From Rhabditophanes sp. KR3021 (taxonomy: Eukaryota > Nematoda > Chromadorea > Rhabditida > Alloionematidae): DNA of 64,000 nt. The notes beneath the pieces were generated by a model. It had not been told where the DNA came from. It ran no database searches and worked only from the letters and a program-made list of their open reading frames with translations. Below, piece by piece: positions 25,201 to 38,123 of the stretch. The stretch lies in NCBI GenBank assembly GCA_963281155.1, contig CAUJLY010000006.1, positions 1,302,001 through 1,366,000 of the forward strand, given 5' to 3'. A program made the translations under genes and the position numbers. Within the stretch, counting starts at the first letter, position 1; every line of letters starts with the position of its first letter.

Positions 25201-28200
25201 AAGATGGTATCATGTACCTAAAGAAAATGTAGTCATGAATATTGTTTGATGCATTTAATGCATGTCCCTTCTTTAAATCAATCAAAAGTGTCCACCACAT
25301 ATTTTCAATTCAAATACTTGACACCTTTTGGTGGTTAGTTTTAGCATTTAAAAGTGGCCAGATGTATAAGGTTCAAGTATAGATTATATGGCCAACAATT
25401 AATTGTACGATTGATATTTTATGCATACCATCGCCATTTACAATTATACCATATCCTCTCCTTCATCATCATCAAAAAATATGGTGACAAACGGGATTCT
25501 ATGTTGTTTCATTTTTTTGTGGCAGCTTTGCTTTAACATGATTTCAAGAACTGGACCCACTGAGTTTATTTTGCTAGGACCATCTATGATATGTATAAAC
25601 GTCGAAGTCAAGTTGACAATATGGCTATCTAGAATTGGCGAGTTGCGCGTGAACTTGTGTGATGGGGTGCTCTTTGCCATATTATTGTTAAAATGAAGGA
25701 AGAAATGAGTTAAATAAGAAGACTGTCGACATGTCTCCGTTACTTTTTCGCATCCATCATTTTTACTATTTAAAATTGAAAGTAAATACAGCCTTTTCCA
25801 TTATGCCATCTTTAAAATTGATATGTGTCTTATGTTGGTCTATATCAAAATTTGATGTCATTTCCTTTTGTACTAATGACAATAATGAGAAAGATGACTT
25901 TTTTAATTAAAATATATTCCACTAATCAAACAAACTTTTTCACTTTCTTTGTTTAGCATTGATTTCTTTATAAGATATCATTCATACTTTTTCATCACTA
26001 GATAACACATCTTTTTTAATTAAATGAGCTAGATCAATTATGTTACGCCAACTTTTTGTATACTAAACATTGGGAATTTGTTTGCTTTATTAATAAGTAG
26101 ATGTATTGCATTTGTAGGGCTAATAGTATCTCTTGGACTGAGTGTTACATCCTTAGCCAGACTTATTTAAAAGTACTTAGTAAGTCTTGATTTCTGCATA
26201 ACTTTGACCCTCCAATACCTATATTAACTTTTTTGTTATGGCCTTGGCTAAGAATGAGCAAAGACTGTACCAAGGTTTAATCATTCACTTTCTTATTTTA
26301 AAAGTTTTTTAATTTTCCCGCATTCACTCACAATTGCCCACTCATAAGTTTTTGGTTCTCAAAAAATATTATTACCAAACTCCAGTAAAAGCCATTCATC
26401 GACAAAAAAATTACAATAACATACTAAAATGTATCAATCTAAATTTTGCTTTTAAGTGATAAACATCTCGTACTAATTTTTTATATACACAAAATGATAG
26501 AAACATACATTTGAACCAATCCATCACTCCTTTACCCTCACGTACGGAATACTAAAGATTTATAGGTTTGAATTATATTTTTGATGTATAAAAAAGGGTT
26601 ATTTATGCCCATTCAATTTAAATACACATACGCATTTGATGTTTATGTATTTTTAGACCGTTAACTGTTCCGTTATATGTATATTGTTCGTTCATGAGAG
26701 ATGTATCAAACCATGCACCGATAATGATCATCACCACCCTTGCTTTTTAATCTGGCCAACTGTATAAATAACACACACATACCCATCTTCCTCTCCTTAT
26801 TGTACCGCAAAATAGCCTTTTTTACCAAACTAATCGACAAAAGGTGCCCTTTGATGATATTTATTACCAACAGACATCTTTCTAAATTGTTTGTCATTTT
26901 TTTAAACATATTTTAAGGATGGTTTGGAGTAAATTTATAATTTATTTTAATTTCAGGTCAACAAAGCTACTAATAATCAGAAAAATACAAAAAATAAACC
27001 AAATAAAGGGAAGCATAATAATTTGGAAATCAGCGGAGAAGAAATCTCAAACGACTATTTTGATGAAATGGATGGTGGAAGATTAATTGACGAAGAAGAC
27101 AAGCCTCTGGATGGGAACACATTTACAGTGGGTGGAGAATCATCTTCATATGGACAGGGAAAGGTTGATGGGTTTGGGGAGGTGGGTGTTATGGATCAAT
27201 GGTTGAATGAGGTTACATTGAAGGTTGGAGAATGCATTCCATACAAAGGTTCCGCTTGCAGAGATTATTTGAGAGGAAAGTATGTTATGGTTACTTCTGA
27301 AAATAGAGAAGATATTTATGATATTGATAGAAATCTTCGGGCTGCTACTACTTTCATTCAAAATATGCGTGGAGTTAAAAGTGAATGCAAACAATACTCA
27401 CATGCTGTTGCTTGTTATCATATGTTTAAAGTTTGCCACCAACCCCAAATATCGAAGGGTGGCAGAAGGTATGGTGGTGGTCAAAATGTTCCAAACCTTA
27501 CTCAATTGTGCCATTCTGATTGCCAAAAGTTGACGAATCAAATGTGCCCAGAAGAGTTGACTTTAGCTGCTGCCCATGAACTAGTCGGAGATGGTCCAAA
27601 GGCGATGTTACCTAAATGCGATTCGTTGCCACCAGATACCTCGAATTGTTTTGCTCTATTAGGTAAACCAAATGCAAAAGAAGAGGTGGTGGTTCCAGAG
27701 CCTTTTAACCTTCCTAAAAATGACAAGAAGAATGATGAGTGGTGTTACATGAAAGACGGATCGAAGTATAACGGAAATGTTGAAACCTCTAAAACAGGGA
27801 AAGTTTGCAGCCATTGGGTAGATGCAAATTCACAAGACTTTAATGTAATCACATACCCTCAACTCAAAAGCTCTCGTAATTATTGTAGAAATCCAGGTGG
27901 CAAGAGAAACAAGCCTTGGTGCTATGTTGGTCATGGAGAGGAAGAATATTGTAGCATCGAACAATGCCCTAGCTCCATAACTTTCGAAAATGACAATTCA
28001 AACTCATTGGGAAGTCAGTTTACAAAAATGTGGAAGGATGTACCTCAACAATATCAATTAATGACTGTTTGCGCAACTGGGATCTTTTCACTCTTCTTGG
28101 TATTTTTAATATGCTGCCTTTGTTGTTGTAGAAATAAGAAAAAAAACAATGTAAATAGACGCGGACTTAATGGAGATGCAAAGGAAGGAAAGAAGCACTT

Positions 28201-29659
28201 AATGGCAACTGCTCACGACGAAACAACAACTACAACTTCTTACAACCGTATGATGGGAAATATTCAAGGATCTTCAGGTGTTGGAATGGATAATGGAATC
28301 GGTTCTCCATATGAAATTTCTTCCCTACTTTCCCGTGGGACTAATCCTTATCATTCGAACGGGATGAGCCACCCAATGATGCAGCAACAACATATCCCAT
28401 ACAGTCAACACTCCCATCCTTCTTCCGACCCACCAGCTGAGCCATATGTTATTCCTGAAATTGAAAGCCAATACTTAAAACCTGAAGATATGATTGGGGA
28501 AGGCTTTTTCAGCTATATCAGAATCGGTTCTTATAAAAAAAGAAACACAAACAATCTCCAACAAGTTGTCATTGTCTCACTTAAACCACATTGCTCCAAA
28601 ATGGAAAAAGAAAATTTTGAAGAAAGCTTGACGTCTGTTGCTTCATTTGAGCATCCAAATATACTGAAATTACTTGGTGCTTGTTATTTAATTAGAACCG
28701 AAATTTCAGGCATTTTCGACTATGAAGTTCAAGTTGATCTTAATCAGTTTTTGAAACGCAGATCCACCCCAAACAACCTTCATGATCATGGGGATTCGGA
28801 TGATTTTTTAAAGATTGCCCTCCAAATTGCTCAAGGAATGGATTATTTGTGTTGCCATGGTTTCGTCCACCAAGACTTGGCTACTAGAAATTGCTATATC
28901 AGCGATGAAAGAACAATCAAAATTTCGACCTTCCATATGATTAGAAATGGGTACGAGGAAGATTATTACAAAGCTCCACACAAGCCAAAACTGCCACTTC
29001 GTTGGTTGAGTAAAGAAGCCTTCCAGCTAAGTAGATTTACCAGTGCTTCAGATGTTTGGATGTTTGGTGTGACTTTGTGGGAATTATTCAGCAAAGGAAA
29101 AGCTCCCTACGCCAACTTTTCAAATGAAGACGTAGTCGAGATGATCAACATGAGATCATTGCTGGAATGCCCTACAAATTGCCCTCCATCAATGTACAGT
29201 TTAATAATTGAATGTTGGAATGAGCATCCAGACAGAAGGCCTTCTTTCAGCGAGCTTTCGAGCCGTCTACAGTCGATGTGTATCAACGGAGCCATGCAAC
29301 AACCTTTTTTACACCTTCAAAATAGAGCTAGCAGTTCAATCTCAGGAGGATCAGGAGCTGGTCCAAAGACAAACAAGACGACCTCATCAAGTCATTCAAG
29401 CTCATTCAGAAACAATGCCACCATCCTTGCCGGAAACTTAAATGGCGCTGCCTTTCATCATGCCAACAATTCAGGCAACCCACAAACCAATATCAATGCA
29501 GTCTCACACAAAATGACTAATCTCGGAGGTCTCATCCACTCAACTCCAATATCTCAAAAAAATAGAAGACACCAAACAGCCGAAGACAGTCCACTGATGA
29601 CTAAATTGGAAGGCAACTGTGATTATAGTGATGACGATGGCGATGCTGACAGTGATTAA
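22202..29659 (+). CDS. cam-1: ROR/CAM-1-type receptor kinase, kinase domain probably inactive
   Basis: Exons 22202-22308, 24582-24882 and 26957-29659 join in phase to about 1036 aa; the two introns are 2273 and 2074 nt. Domains: Ig (about 55-130, Cys in VRFKCEAAG and YYQCIVS), acidic linker, Frizzled cysteine-rich domain (about 229-368), Kringle (about 399-473, WCYMKDG...PWCYVGHG), TM (about 505-526), tyrosine kinase (about 640-905), then a Ser/Asn-rich tail. This domain order is unique to ROR receptors, which bind Wnt and act in neuronal migration, polarity and axon growth. The kinase keeps a lysine (VSLK, 679), but HRD reads HQD (774-776) and DFG reads TFH (794-796), which goes further than the HKD and DLG known in human RORs. 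The visible first exon has no signal peptide, so an upstream exon or alternative start is likely. Confidence 0.92.
24140..24370. other. GC-elevated, hairpin-rich patch in the first long intron
   Basis: This stretch of the ROR-type gene's first intron, 210 nt before exon 2, is distinctly less AT-rich than the rest. It contains a GTATAT/ATATAC stem around AGCGACGG (24175-24196) and a longer imperfect hairpin at about 24290-24345, where CTCGAGACCAT faces GTGGT and CTCGGG. It may be an intronic RNA gene, an alternative promoter or an enhancer. The evidence is structural only. Confidence 0.25.
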
Positions 29660-31573
29660 TCAATTTGTTAATATCTTTAAACTTTCCCTACTACCTTTAC
29701 TGAATATTTATTTTTCGCAAATAAATGAAATAAATTTTAAAGTTACTTAAATTAACTAAGTGTCTTCTCCAGCTTAAAAATAATCCCAGTTAATAGTTGA
29801 ATGATTTTCGCTAAAAATATTTAATTTTGAACAATAGAATATAGCTGTCATGAGGTTGTTATTACAGTCACCCTACATATAAATCACAACATCCCATCTA
29901 ATGTCTGACACCTCGATTTGGAGGAAATGATTGAATAAACAAATAAGCTTGTGTTGCAAAGATTGGCGTCTAGGAATATACTTAGCACAGGATACGTAAT
30001 TTGATTGTCTATATGTTTATAAATTAATTTGTATGAACGGTTCTTGCTAAAAGACATATGTAACAAATATAAAAGCAATTGAATATTTATTGTCTGTCAT
30101 ATCAAGTGTATTTTTACAATTACTTTAGAACTTCGTTAATATTTGGAATCATTCCAAGAAGTACATATTATTGTAATTGGATTTGATTTAACACGTATCA
30201 TCTAGATAATGACAAACAAAAACTATTTAAAAATTAAGATTTGCAGACAATACTTTGTCATCTCAAGTTCTTCTTTACGATTATTTTAAAACTATCTTAT
30301 TATAGAGTTAAAAGTTTCCAATAAATATAGGCAATGTATCTTTTTTATTAATAAAGCAATTTTAAATTAAAATAGGTACTCATTATTAGGCATACATTCC
30401 TTTTAGTCAGTCATTATGAAGTAGTGTTAAACCTTGATTTACATAATTACTAATTTCGAGAATGCTAATCTAAAGTCTATGCGACATAACATGTAAATAA
30501 AAAATAAGTATGATATATTTATTTGATAGGTGTTCAAGTCGTTCTTAAACAGTATCAACATTCATCTGAGTGATTATTTATTTGGTTAAGGAGTCAAAAA
30601 ATATGTTTTGTGTAAAATTGATTTGTAAGAAGCTAAATCAAAATATCATTACTTAAATCTCAGGGCGAAATATTTAAGGTTATTAAACATGGACATATAA
30701 TTGTTTCGTATTTTTTCATTTAAAAGTTGTTACAAAAACAGATACTGTCACCTTCTTGCCATCTATTAGATCCATCGGGTAATTCAAAGAGCTAAATCAG
30801 TAAATTATTATTTATAGAAAAAAAATTGTTAAAAATGTGTAAATACTTTCATTAGTATTGGCAAATATCAATTCTTAATAAGCTGTTTTTGATTTATTTT
30901 TTATGGTGATTCCGAATATTCACACATATTTGAGATTAGACCAGCTTTTCATCTGCATCCTCAAATTATATTGTTAAAATGTATTTATTTGGATCTTTTA
31001 TTACTTTACAACAATCTGTTTGTCTGTGGTGTGATCTCTCATCACGAAAATTGGTCTACACACTAAATCAAAACCTACACCGACTCTTGTATACAAAAAA
31101 GTGGGGAAAATTGATTTGAGCAAGTCCAGTCTTCAATTCCTCCCATTCCCATCCTTCCACTACCAAATGTATATAGTTGTGTATAAAGAAGGGCGATGTT
31201 ATCAGTATGCTCCTACCGCGAGCGCTTGTCTACTGCCAAAAGTGTATCGATCATGTTTTGATTATTGGTCTCCAGTCAAAACTCCTAGTAAAGAACAATC
31301 TGCGATTCTTCGTTCACCTCTGTATGATAGTCGAATTATACATTGGTTGAACTTTTGGAGTGAATATATATGAGTACAAAATGTAATTTAAGGCCACCAA
31401 ACAATATTATTTTCATAATTTGATACGTATATCGCCACAACAATTCCCTCTTTGATTGCCACTTTCCCATATTATTACATATTTATATATCTATTGACTA
31501 AGTACACAACATTCATTACTACTTATATAACTACTATTATTTTTTAGGCTAAGCTTATTAATTACTAACCACC
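29660..31573. other. Intergenic region
   Basis: The AATAAATGAAATAAA block near 29720-29735 is the likely poly-A signal of the ROR-type gene. The next ~1.3 kb shows nothing. A less AT-rich patch at about 31020-31340 holds an open stretch of 90 codons without family resemblance, and a GTGAT/ATCAC stem near 31035. An acceptor (TTTTTTAG ending at 31548) 25 nt before the V-ATPase start codon suggests a 5' UTR intron or spliced leader. Confidence 0.5.
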
Positions 31574-32336
31574 ATGGGTATTTCCGATAATGATGTCCAA
31601 AAGCAACTCCGCCATATGATGGATTTCATCGAACAAGAAGCCAACGAAAAAGCTGAGGAAATTGATGCTAAGGCTGAAGAAGAATTTACCATGGAAAAGG
31701 TTAGTTTGGTGGATGGTGTTGGAACTAAATAAACAACATGTTTAGGGACGTCTTGTTCAACAACAAAGAGCCAAGATTGCCGAATTTTACGATAAAAAAA
31801 CGAAACAAGTAACACTTCAGAAAAAAATTCAATCCTCCAACATGTTGAATGAAGGTCGCTTACAATGTTTAAAAGCTCGTGAAGAGCATTTGAACAATGT
31901 TTTGGAAGAAGCTCGCAGCAACTTGTCTCAAATTTCCCAATCTGACAAATGGCAAACGATCCTTGAAGGTTTGATCAAACAAGCTCTCTTCCAAATGCTC
32001 GAAAAAGAAGTTACCTTGAGATGTCGTAAGGTTGATGAATCTTTGGTTAAAAAAATCTTGCCATCAGCTTTGGATGCTTTGAAAAAAGCTTGGGGCGGTG
32101 AAACCAATGTGACTATTGACACCACCAACTATTTGTCCGACAACACTGCCGGAGGAATCGAACTTTCTTCCAAAGGAGGAAAAATTAAGGTTATCTCTAC
32201 CTTGGAATCCCGTCTTGAGCTTATTTCTAGACAAGTAAGTCTAATACCCTAACTTTCACCACCAACCTTTCAGATTACCCCACAAATCCGTACTGCTCTT
32301 TTCGGAAACAATCCAAACAGAACTCATTTCGATTAA
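31574..32336 (+). CDS. vha-8: V-type proton ATPase subunit E
   Basis: Exons 31574-31699, 31746-32234 and 32274-32336 (introns 46 and 39 nt) encode about 225 aa, the usual length. The start sits in an ACCATGG context and reads [16 protein letters not shown], typical of eukaryotic subunit E. The N-terminal half is a long charged helix with EEFTMEKGRLVQ. The C-terminal half has the conserved [10 protein letters not shown] and PQIRTALFG segments. Subunit E is part of the peripheral stalk linking the V1 catalytic head to the membrane sector of the proton pump that acidifies organelles and drives excretory-cell and cuticle functions in worms. Everything looks intact. Gene name is by homology to the single worm subunit E gene. 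Confidence 0.96.
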
Positions 32337-33009
32337 GAAGGCACCTACAAATTTGCAGAACCAAATTTTTATTCACTTAACATTCTCCTTCTAAAAAACC
32401 TTAAAAAATTCTTCAAGGCAACAACATCTGTTTAGTAAAGACAATTTTAAAATCTTTTTATCTAAAATTGTATATTATTTGGTGATCGTTCAAATTTCTT
32501 CTTTTATATTTGTCCAAATTAGATTCTGCGAACAATCAAACAAAACAACATAGTATATTACACACACCTTCTTCAACATATATAAAATAGATTTATTGAT
32601 ATGTTTATAAAAATGACTATTATTATACCCAATAAATAAGTACTACTCGCAATTGTTTCCTTTGTTTGGTGAAATAAAAAAGAAAATTAAAAGAAGTACT
32701 AAGTAAACAGATTCATTTTGAGATGACTCACTTGGTTTTTTGGAAATACACCTGAAAATAGCATTTGATCATTATCTATATACATATTACATTATGTTAT
32801 ACCTGATCATCCTAGTACTTGCTTTATTTAAACATACACCAATACAACATTAATTGCCTATTTAACAAGTCTAAACATCGTTTTTTGTCTAGTATAAATT
32901 TAGTATAAAGGGTTGTGTGTATAACTTTAAATATATACATTTAGACAAAATCATAAGGTCAACAGCGTCAATTTACGCTTTCTATATTTTGGAATTTCAC
33001 CCATTTAGA
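32337..33009. other. 3' UTR of the V-ATPase gene and short spacer
   Basis: AATAAATAAG near 32630 is a possible poly-A signal. The rest is AT-rich. A TATAAA-like run (32890-32910) lies about 110 nt before the next start codon. No gene is seen. Confidence 0.5.
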
Positions 33010-33459
33010 ATGAAAATACCTGCTCTATTTTTATTATTAGTGTCGGTAAGTATTTGCGAGGCATTGAAAAAGATAAATTGTTTCACCGGCACCAAATACT
33101 TTATTGGACAAGACCTAGAAGACACTACGGAGGTTTGTTCAGCACCGATATGGGGAATGGAGCCGTATTGCTATAGGTTTGAAGCTGATTCTCCTCTCAA
33201 AAAGGTGACTAAAGTTGGTTGCTCCCAAGTTTTGTGCTCAGTAAGCAAATAAAATTCATAACTATCTTTATCAAATTACTTTTAGGCCATTAGAAATCAT
33301 TGTGAGCATACGTCAATGCTGGGAGTTACGGGAACTGTCTGCTGTTGCAATCGCCATGATTACTGCAACTCACAACCCAAAACTACCTTAATCAATAACT
33401 TGATACTAATAACACTTCCATCTGTTGCTTTTGTATTTTTGGAATATTTTAATATCTAA
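33010..33459 (+). CDS. Ly6-like GPI-anchored cysteine-rich protein
   Basis: Exons 33010-33240 and 33286-33459 (45-nt intron) encode 134 aa. Residues 1-17 form a signal peptide (MKIPALFLLLVSVSICEA). The mature chain has about ten cysteines, with INCFTGT at the start, an EPYCYRFE segment, GCSQVLC, then CEH and the closing CCCNRHDYCNS box typical of Ly6/ET-type nematode extracellular proteins. A hydrophobic tail (LILITLPSVAFVFL) fits GPI attachment. It is a different family branch from the Ly6/quiver-like gene at 8152-9308. Its function is unknown. Its stop is only 57 nt from the stop of the convergent PEBP gene. Confidence 0.85.
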
Positions 33460-33515
33460 TCAAATTTTATACTGGTATATAAAGCATTTTAAGGATACAG
33501 ATATCTATTTTATAA

Positions 33516-34082
33516 TTAACCTTCATGTTGAGCGTAAAAGAAGTTTCCGGCAATTGGCGTTCCAAGCTTTTGTTGCTCCATCAATTTTTTAAGAGACCAT
33601 TTGGCTCTGGTTGGTGGTTTATTTACAGATACACGACGGCCTTGATGTTCGAAAAGAACGATGATGTAACGATGGAGGCCAGTCCTTGGTCCAGGGCATG
33701 GAGATCCATAAGCCATCTGATGTTGGCCGCCATTAATTCCCTCGTTGACATTGGAAGCAGGAATATTACAAACCAACCAGTGAAGCCACTCAGCCACAGT
33801 AGGTTTCTCGCGAGATAAATTGTCAGGATCTGAAATGGATTTGACCTATAAATACCCACCTCCACTCAATCACAACTCACCGATCATGGCCAAAGTAAAA
33901 GTAGACTCTGGATCAGCCTTGATATTAAATCTTGGTGCATTTTTTAAATTTCTAGTAGATAAAGTCTGTCCTGGTTGGACTATGATTCCATCGAAGTTCA
34001 GAGTTAGCAGTTGAGTCGGAGGATTGGGCAAGATTGCTGGAGTGATTTCGGCTTCAGCAAATTTAGCAGCTAAGTCAGACAT
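33516..34082 (-). CDS. Phosphatidylethanolamine-binding protein (PEBP) family
   Basis: Exons 33881-34082 and 33516-33829 (51-nt intron, phase 1) give 171 aa. No signal peptide is present, so it is likely cytosolic. The two PEBP signatures are seen: DPDNLSREKP with HWLVCNIP following, and GLHRYIIVLFEHQG. The C-terminal half ends with LGTPIAGNFFYAQ. PEBPs bind phospholipid head groups and nucleotides and regulate kinases (RKIP) or proteases; in nematodes the family also includes abundant antigen-like forms. The product is complete and of near-normal length. An acceptor-like TTTTAG about 16 nt upstream of the ATG suggests a 5' UTR splice. Confidence 0.93.
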
Positions 34083-36084
34083 GATTATTTAGGCAATCTA
34101 AAAGTATTTAAAATTATGTTAAATGTTTCATAAAGTTTTGATATTTATATGTAAGATTAGATCTTCTGAAAGGCCCTCAATATAAACAACTCTTTCCATT
34201 TAATTGGGTGTGTAAGTCAAAAATGTGAGTGAGCTTTATTTATGCCGTGGGTGTTATTGTTGGCAAGATATTTGGTATCTTCTGTTTAGAGAAAGAGACT
34301 TACTGGAGAGGGAGTAATATTAGCAGGTATGTATAGGATATATTCATATTTAAGAAGAAATAGTTCAACACAATTATAGTTATTTATTGTTTGTACATAC
34401 GTCAAATCAAAATTGAGAGGGTTATTTGAGGATAGTCAATAAAGTAATATATCATTTACTTTGAAAGTTTAATCCGATGGATGAGCAATAAACATCACTT
34501 TTCTTAAGCAACAACAAATATGCCGTTCATTTTGAGTACAATTAAATGATGGTATCATGATGCCTCCACGCAACTTTTGTTTACTCATCATTGAAATAAG
34601 TTGATGTTAACAGGAAACTTGATTTTACTGGAAACTAAATTTATTTAAGTACTTTAATCAGCCTCGAGATGCAATTGAAAACAACTTTATGATTATATGT
34701 ATACATAGATACACTAAAATAAATTGAATTTTTAGTATCATCATTATAGTTAAAAGATTCCCAAACACTTTTCCCATTCAAATCGACATCTTCTTTTTGA
34801 TTTGTCATGCAAAGTTGGGCTGACGCCTGTTTTATTGTTGTAATGGTGGGGAATTGTCAAATAGAAACGTATACTAAAAGGTTTCTCAATTGATAAATAC
34901 ATAAAAAAGAAATAAAGCGTGTAAATTTTAATTTATGTTTGATTAGATTTAATATTTTAATTTAATATCACTGTCTTATATTGTCTTTACTTTGTGTAAA
35001 ATTGACATTTTAATTAAATGGTTTGATACAAAATCAAATATATATATTCATACTAGTTTAAGATATTCCTGTTGATAGCTTTCTATTAATTTTTGAACGC
35101 AAAATATTTGGAGACAATTTGTTTGATATAAGAATGTCTGGTCATTTTTGAACGAACTGGCTTTGAAGGACTTTGTTAAGTTTAAATAAAATGCGATCAT
35201 TTAAAGCGAGTTATTCCCTATAAAAATACCATTTTTTATACGAATAAGAGCCAATATATGAATTCACATCGAAGGTCATTATAAGTGAGGAAATAGACGT
35301 CAAATACATCATAATAATAAGTTGTTGGATGTATCTTTTAATTGTAAGGATTAAATTCTTTCATTTTTTGAAACATTCTTTTATTTATATTTTGTAAGTT
35401 GTTTTATTGTAAATATGTAATCTTTAAGTAGGCACTCATTTATGTGGCAATAATTACAAATAAAAGTAGCGAATAAAATATTACGTTCAAATTGTGCTAT
35501 TTGTTACTTCTTCGCATCCAGAACTTTTGATAAATATCTTATTACTTGATGTATGATATGTATTATGTATCTGTTGATAGACATTATTAAACAACCAATT
35601 CGATTTTAATATTATACATAGTCATTTTACGGGAGTATATATAGATATATTGTTCCATTCATTTATTTTCTCCTCATACAGACATCCCAATATCTTTTAG
35701 GAAAGCTGACCCAGAAACTAACTTGATCTAATCATTTGCCTAATGTCAAAAGGCAGTAATTTTGAATGCATTTGTCTGTTTATCTCAGCAGGCACTTCAT
35801 CAACATTTGTCTACATGCATATATTACTATTAAAAGGCATGATAATTAAAATATGTAGGGTTTTATCAATTACAAGAAAGGATAAACTTTTGTGTGCACA
35901 TATATATTTCGATTTCAACCATTTAATATACAAGTGCATAAAATTGAATGTAATAAATAAATATGTCTATATTAAACTATTTTCAGGAATGTCAATTTAA
36001 GTGAAAAATCTATTGAGCGTATTATTTTATATTTTGACTGATTAAATACTTTCCTATTATATTTATTTGTAAATAAATATTAAA
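34083..36084. other. AT-rich intergenic region
   Basis: Two kilobases without a supported gene. The open stretch at 35743-36000 (+) is probably chance. Its end overlaps a good acceptor (CTATTTTCAG, about 35987) that probably belongs to the 5' UTR of the small gene starting at 36085. Confidence 0.55.
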
Positions 36085-36437
36085 ATGAATAATCAAATCC
36101 AAACATGGAAATCTTTTCCTGTCCCTAATTGGGTTGTTTTGACCGTAATTATGTCCGTAGCCATTTATGCAGGTATATTTTTATTTGTTGCCCAAAAGAA
36201 TTTTATTGTTCTGGTTTGTATGTCAGGGTAAGTTATTTTGTCACATTCTTTCTTTTGATTGGCAATTAATTTAATTTTTATAGATTTATCGCCATCATTA
36301 TTGTGGGCCTTTATGGGGTAGGAATTATGTGTGTTATTGCAATGTTATTCATGGATTATGATACAGATCAAAATAATCAAAAAATAAATACGACAAATGA
36401 CAATGTTATTGCTTTGAATTTCGTTAATCGAGATTGA
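36085..36437 (+). CDS. Small 98-aa membrane protein
   Basis: Exons 36085-36227 and 36284-36437 with a 56-nt GTAAGT...TTATAG intron, phase 2, give 98 aa. The sequence starts MNNQIQTWKSFPVPNWVV. It has two strongly hydrophobic segments (VVLTVIMSVAIYAGIFLFVA and a second split by the intron, IAIIIVGLYGVGIMCVIAML), then an acidic, Asn-rich tail. The intron falls inside the second helix, and the frame closes exactly, which argues that this is real. No family recognised. It could be a two- to three-pass stress- or organelle-type small membrane protein. Confidence 0.65.
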
Positions 36438-36930
36438 AAGTTACCAAAAACAATTTTATTCCACAACTTTGTTTCGATCCAACTTTTGTATACAAAATTA
36501 TTATATGCGGGTTGGTTATATTTGAACACGGATCAACAATTAACAAAAATCTCAACTTTATTGTCATAGCAAAAAGATACCATTAAAGTGAGACTAAACA
36601 ATACAACATTTATCATTGCCCAATTTTAAAATGCTTTTATCTTGTAAGTAAATTATTATTTAAGGTTAAAGATTACTTTTGTCAAGTATTATCTATGTTA
36701 ATACATATTTTATGATCTCACTAATATTACAACATCCCTCATTTGAGAAATAGGCGTGTCTTTGTATCGAATGATAATTAAACAAAAAGATTACATTATT
36801 TATTAATCCATAATAATATGTGCGACTTTATTTTTTTTAACAAAACGCAATTCAAGAATCATTTTTAAATATTCGTAAAATTACTTACTAAAGGTGCTCC
36901 ATTGTAGTTAGTTAGAGAAGAGTCACATTT
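36438..36930. other. Convergent 3' spacer
   Basis: Short spacer between the small membrane protein gene (+) and the cysteine-rich protein gene (-). It contains AT-rich 3' UTR sequence only. Confidence 0.5.
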
Positions 36931-38123
36931 TCATATTCTCTTGACACCATAAAAATTACCAGCCACAGGTATAGGATTAAGATAATTAGTATTTTGATAT
37001 AGGAACTTCTTCATATAGAACTTTTCGGTATCAAGAGGTTTAAAATTGACTTTGGGAAGGTGAGAATAACTTGATTCTGTATTTGATACTGAAGGTAAAT
37101 TGAGACTTTTTTTTTGCTGGTAAACCGCTAATACCATTGTATATATTTCTAAAAAGGTAAAGGTTATTAATTGGAATATAATGAATTGAATACCTCCATT
37201 GCTAACTTCATCTCCCGGAATAACATAAGGGACTTTGCAACATTTGTTCTTGAGGATTGAGTTTTTTCTTTTATCAGCAAATATGGTCATATTTTGGAAT
37301 TCGACAATTTGAGGCAAGTCCCTATCAAAATATAGATCGCCATTAATTGAAATGATATCGTGATCGAACCAATATACGGTAGATTGATAGTCAGCAGCTG
37401 TATCTTGTGTGAATTCATATGGTAAACCTGGAAGCTTGTAAATCATTAATTAATATTGTTAACGGCAGTAAAACGCTTACCTATGATAATTACTGAGTAT
37501 AACATCTCATCGGAAAATGAGTAGCCAGACAAGTTAGGTGGTTTATTTAACAAATCATTAATTTGTTGTTGCTCTATTAATTGGCCTTCTGTTAAGACTA
37601 ACTCCCCAAACTCGATGTTGATGGAGTGAAGGGGTGCGTATGGCAATCGTTCTGGCACAATGTAATGATCTACGAATGTTGTTTCGGGTTCGGGATAGGT
37701 TAATTTGTTGTTTGGACGGCAACACATTTCAATGGTGTCATGATTTCGTGCTTTTAAACATTGGTATCCTTTTTGGCAGTTTACATTGTTTCCGCTCTTC
37801 CCGCAGAGACTCCTCATAGAGTCATGATATCTTGGACACTCAGGAACTCTAATGTTCTTTTTGTCCTTGCAACACACATATTGGAAGACTTTGAATGAAA
37901 ATTGACATTCAGCACCTTCTCTGTGGCATCTTGTATTGTCAGGGTAACATTTCAGGGGGGTAGAAGGAGATGAAATCGTAGGAATAGACATCAATGGTCT
38001 TTGCCATGTTTTGATACAAATTTGCAAATTATTATTATTATGAACGATTCCCTTTATGCCGTACTCAGAAAGCTTAAATATAATAATAAAATGAATGAGA
38101 GTATTTGGAAAAATAACAAACAT
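36931..38123 (-). CDS. Cysteine-rich extracellular protein with two EB/Lustrin-like CC modules
   Basis: Exons 37481-38123, 37194-37427 and 36931-37148 join in phase to about 364 aa. The first intron is 53 nt (ends CTTCCAG). The second, 45 nt with a good TTTTTAG acceptor, is in frame, so retention would add 15 hydrophobic residues. The N-terminus is hydrophobic (VIFPNTLIHFIIIFKL), a signal peptide or anchor. Two consecutive modules of four to six cysteines follow, each ending in CC (FQYVCCKD and IEMCCRPN) with a C...GYQC type centre. This is the style of nematode EB, WR1 or Lustrin repeats found in secreted and cuticle-related proteins. A further CC (NKCCKVPYV) occurs later. The function is unknown. 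Confidence 0.7.

Noticed and set aside
25444..25680. Open frame of 78 codons on the minus strand inside the second ROR intron
   Set aside because: No start context, splice sites or family resemblance; kept only as a note.
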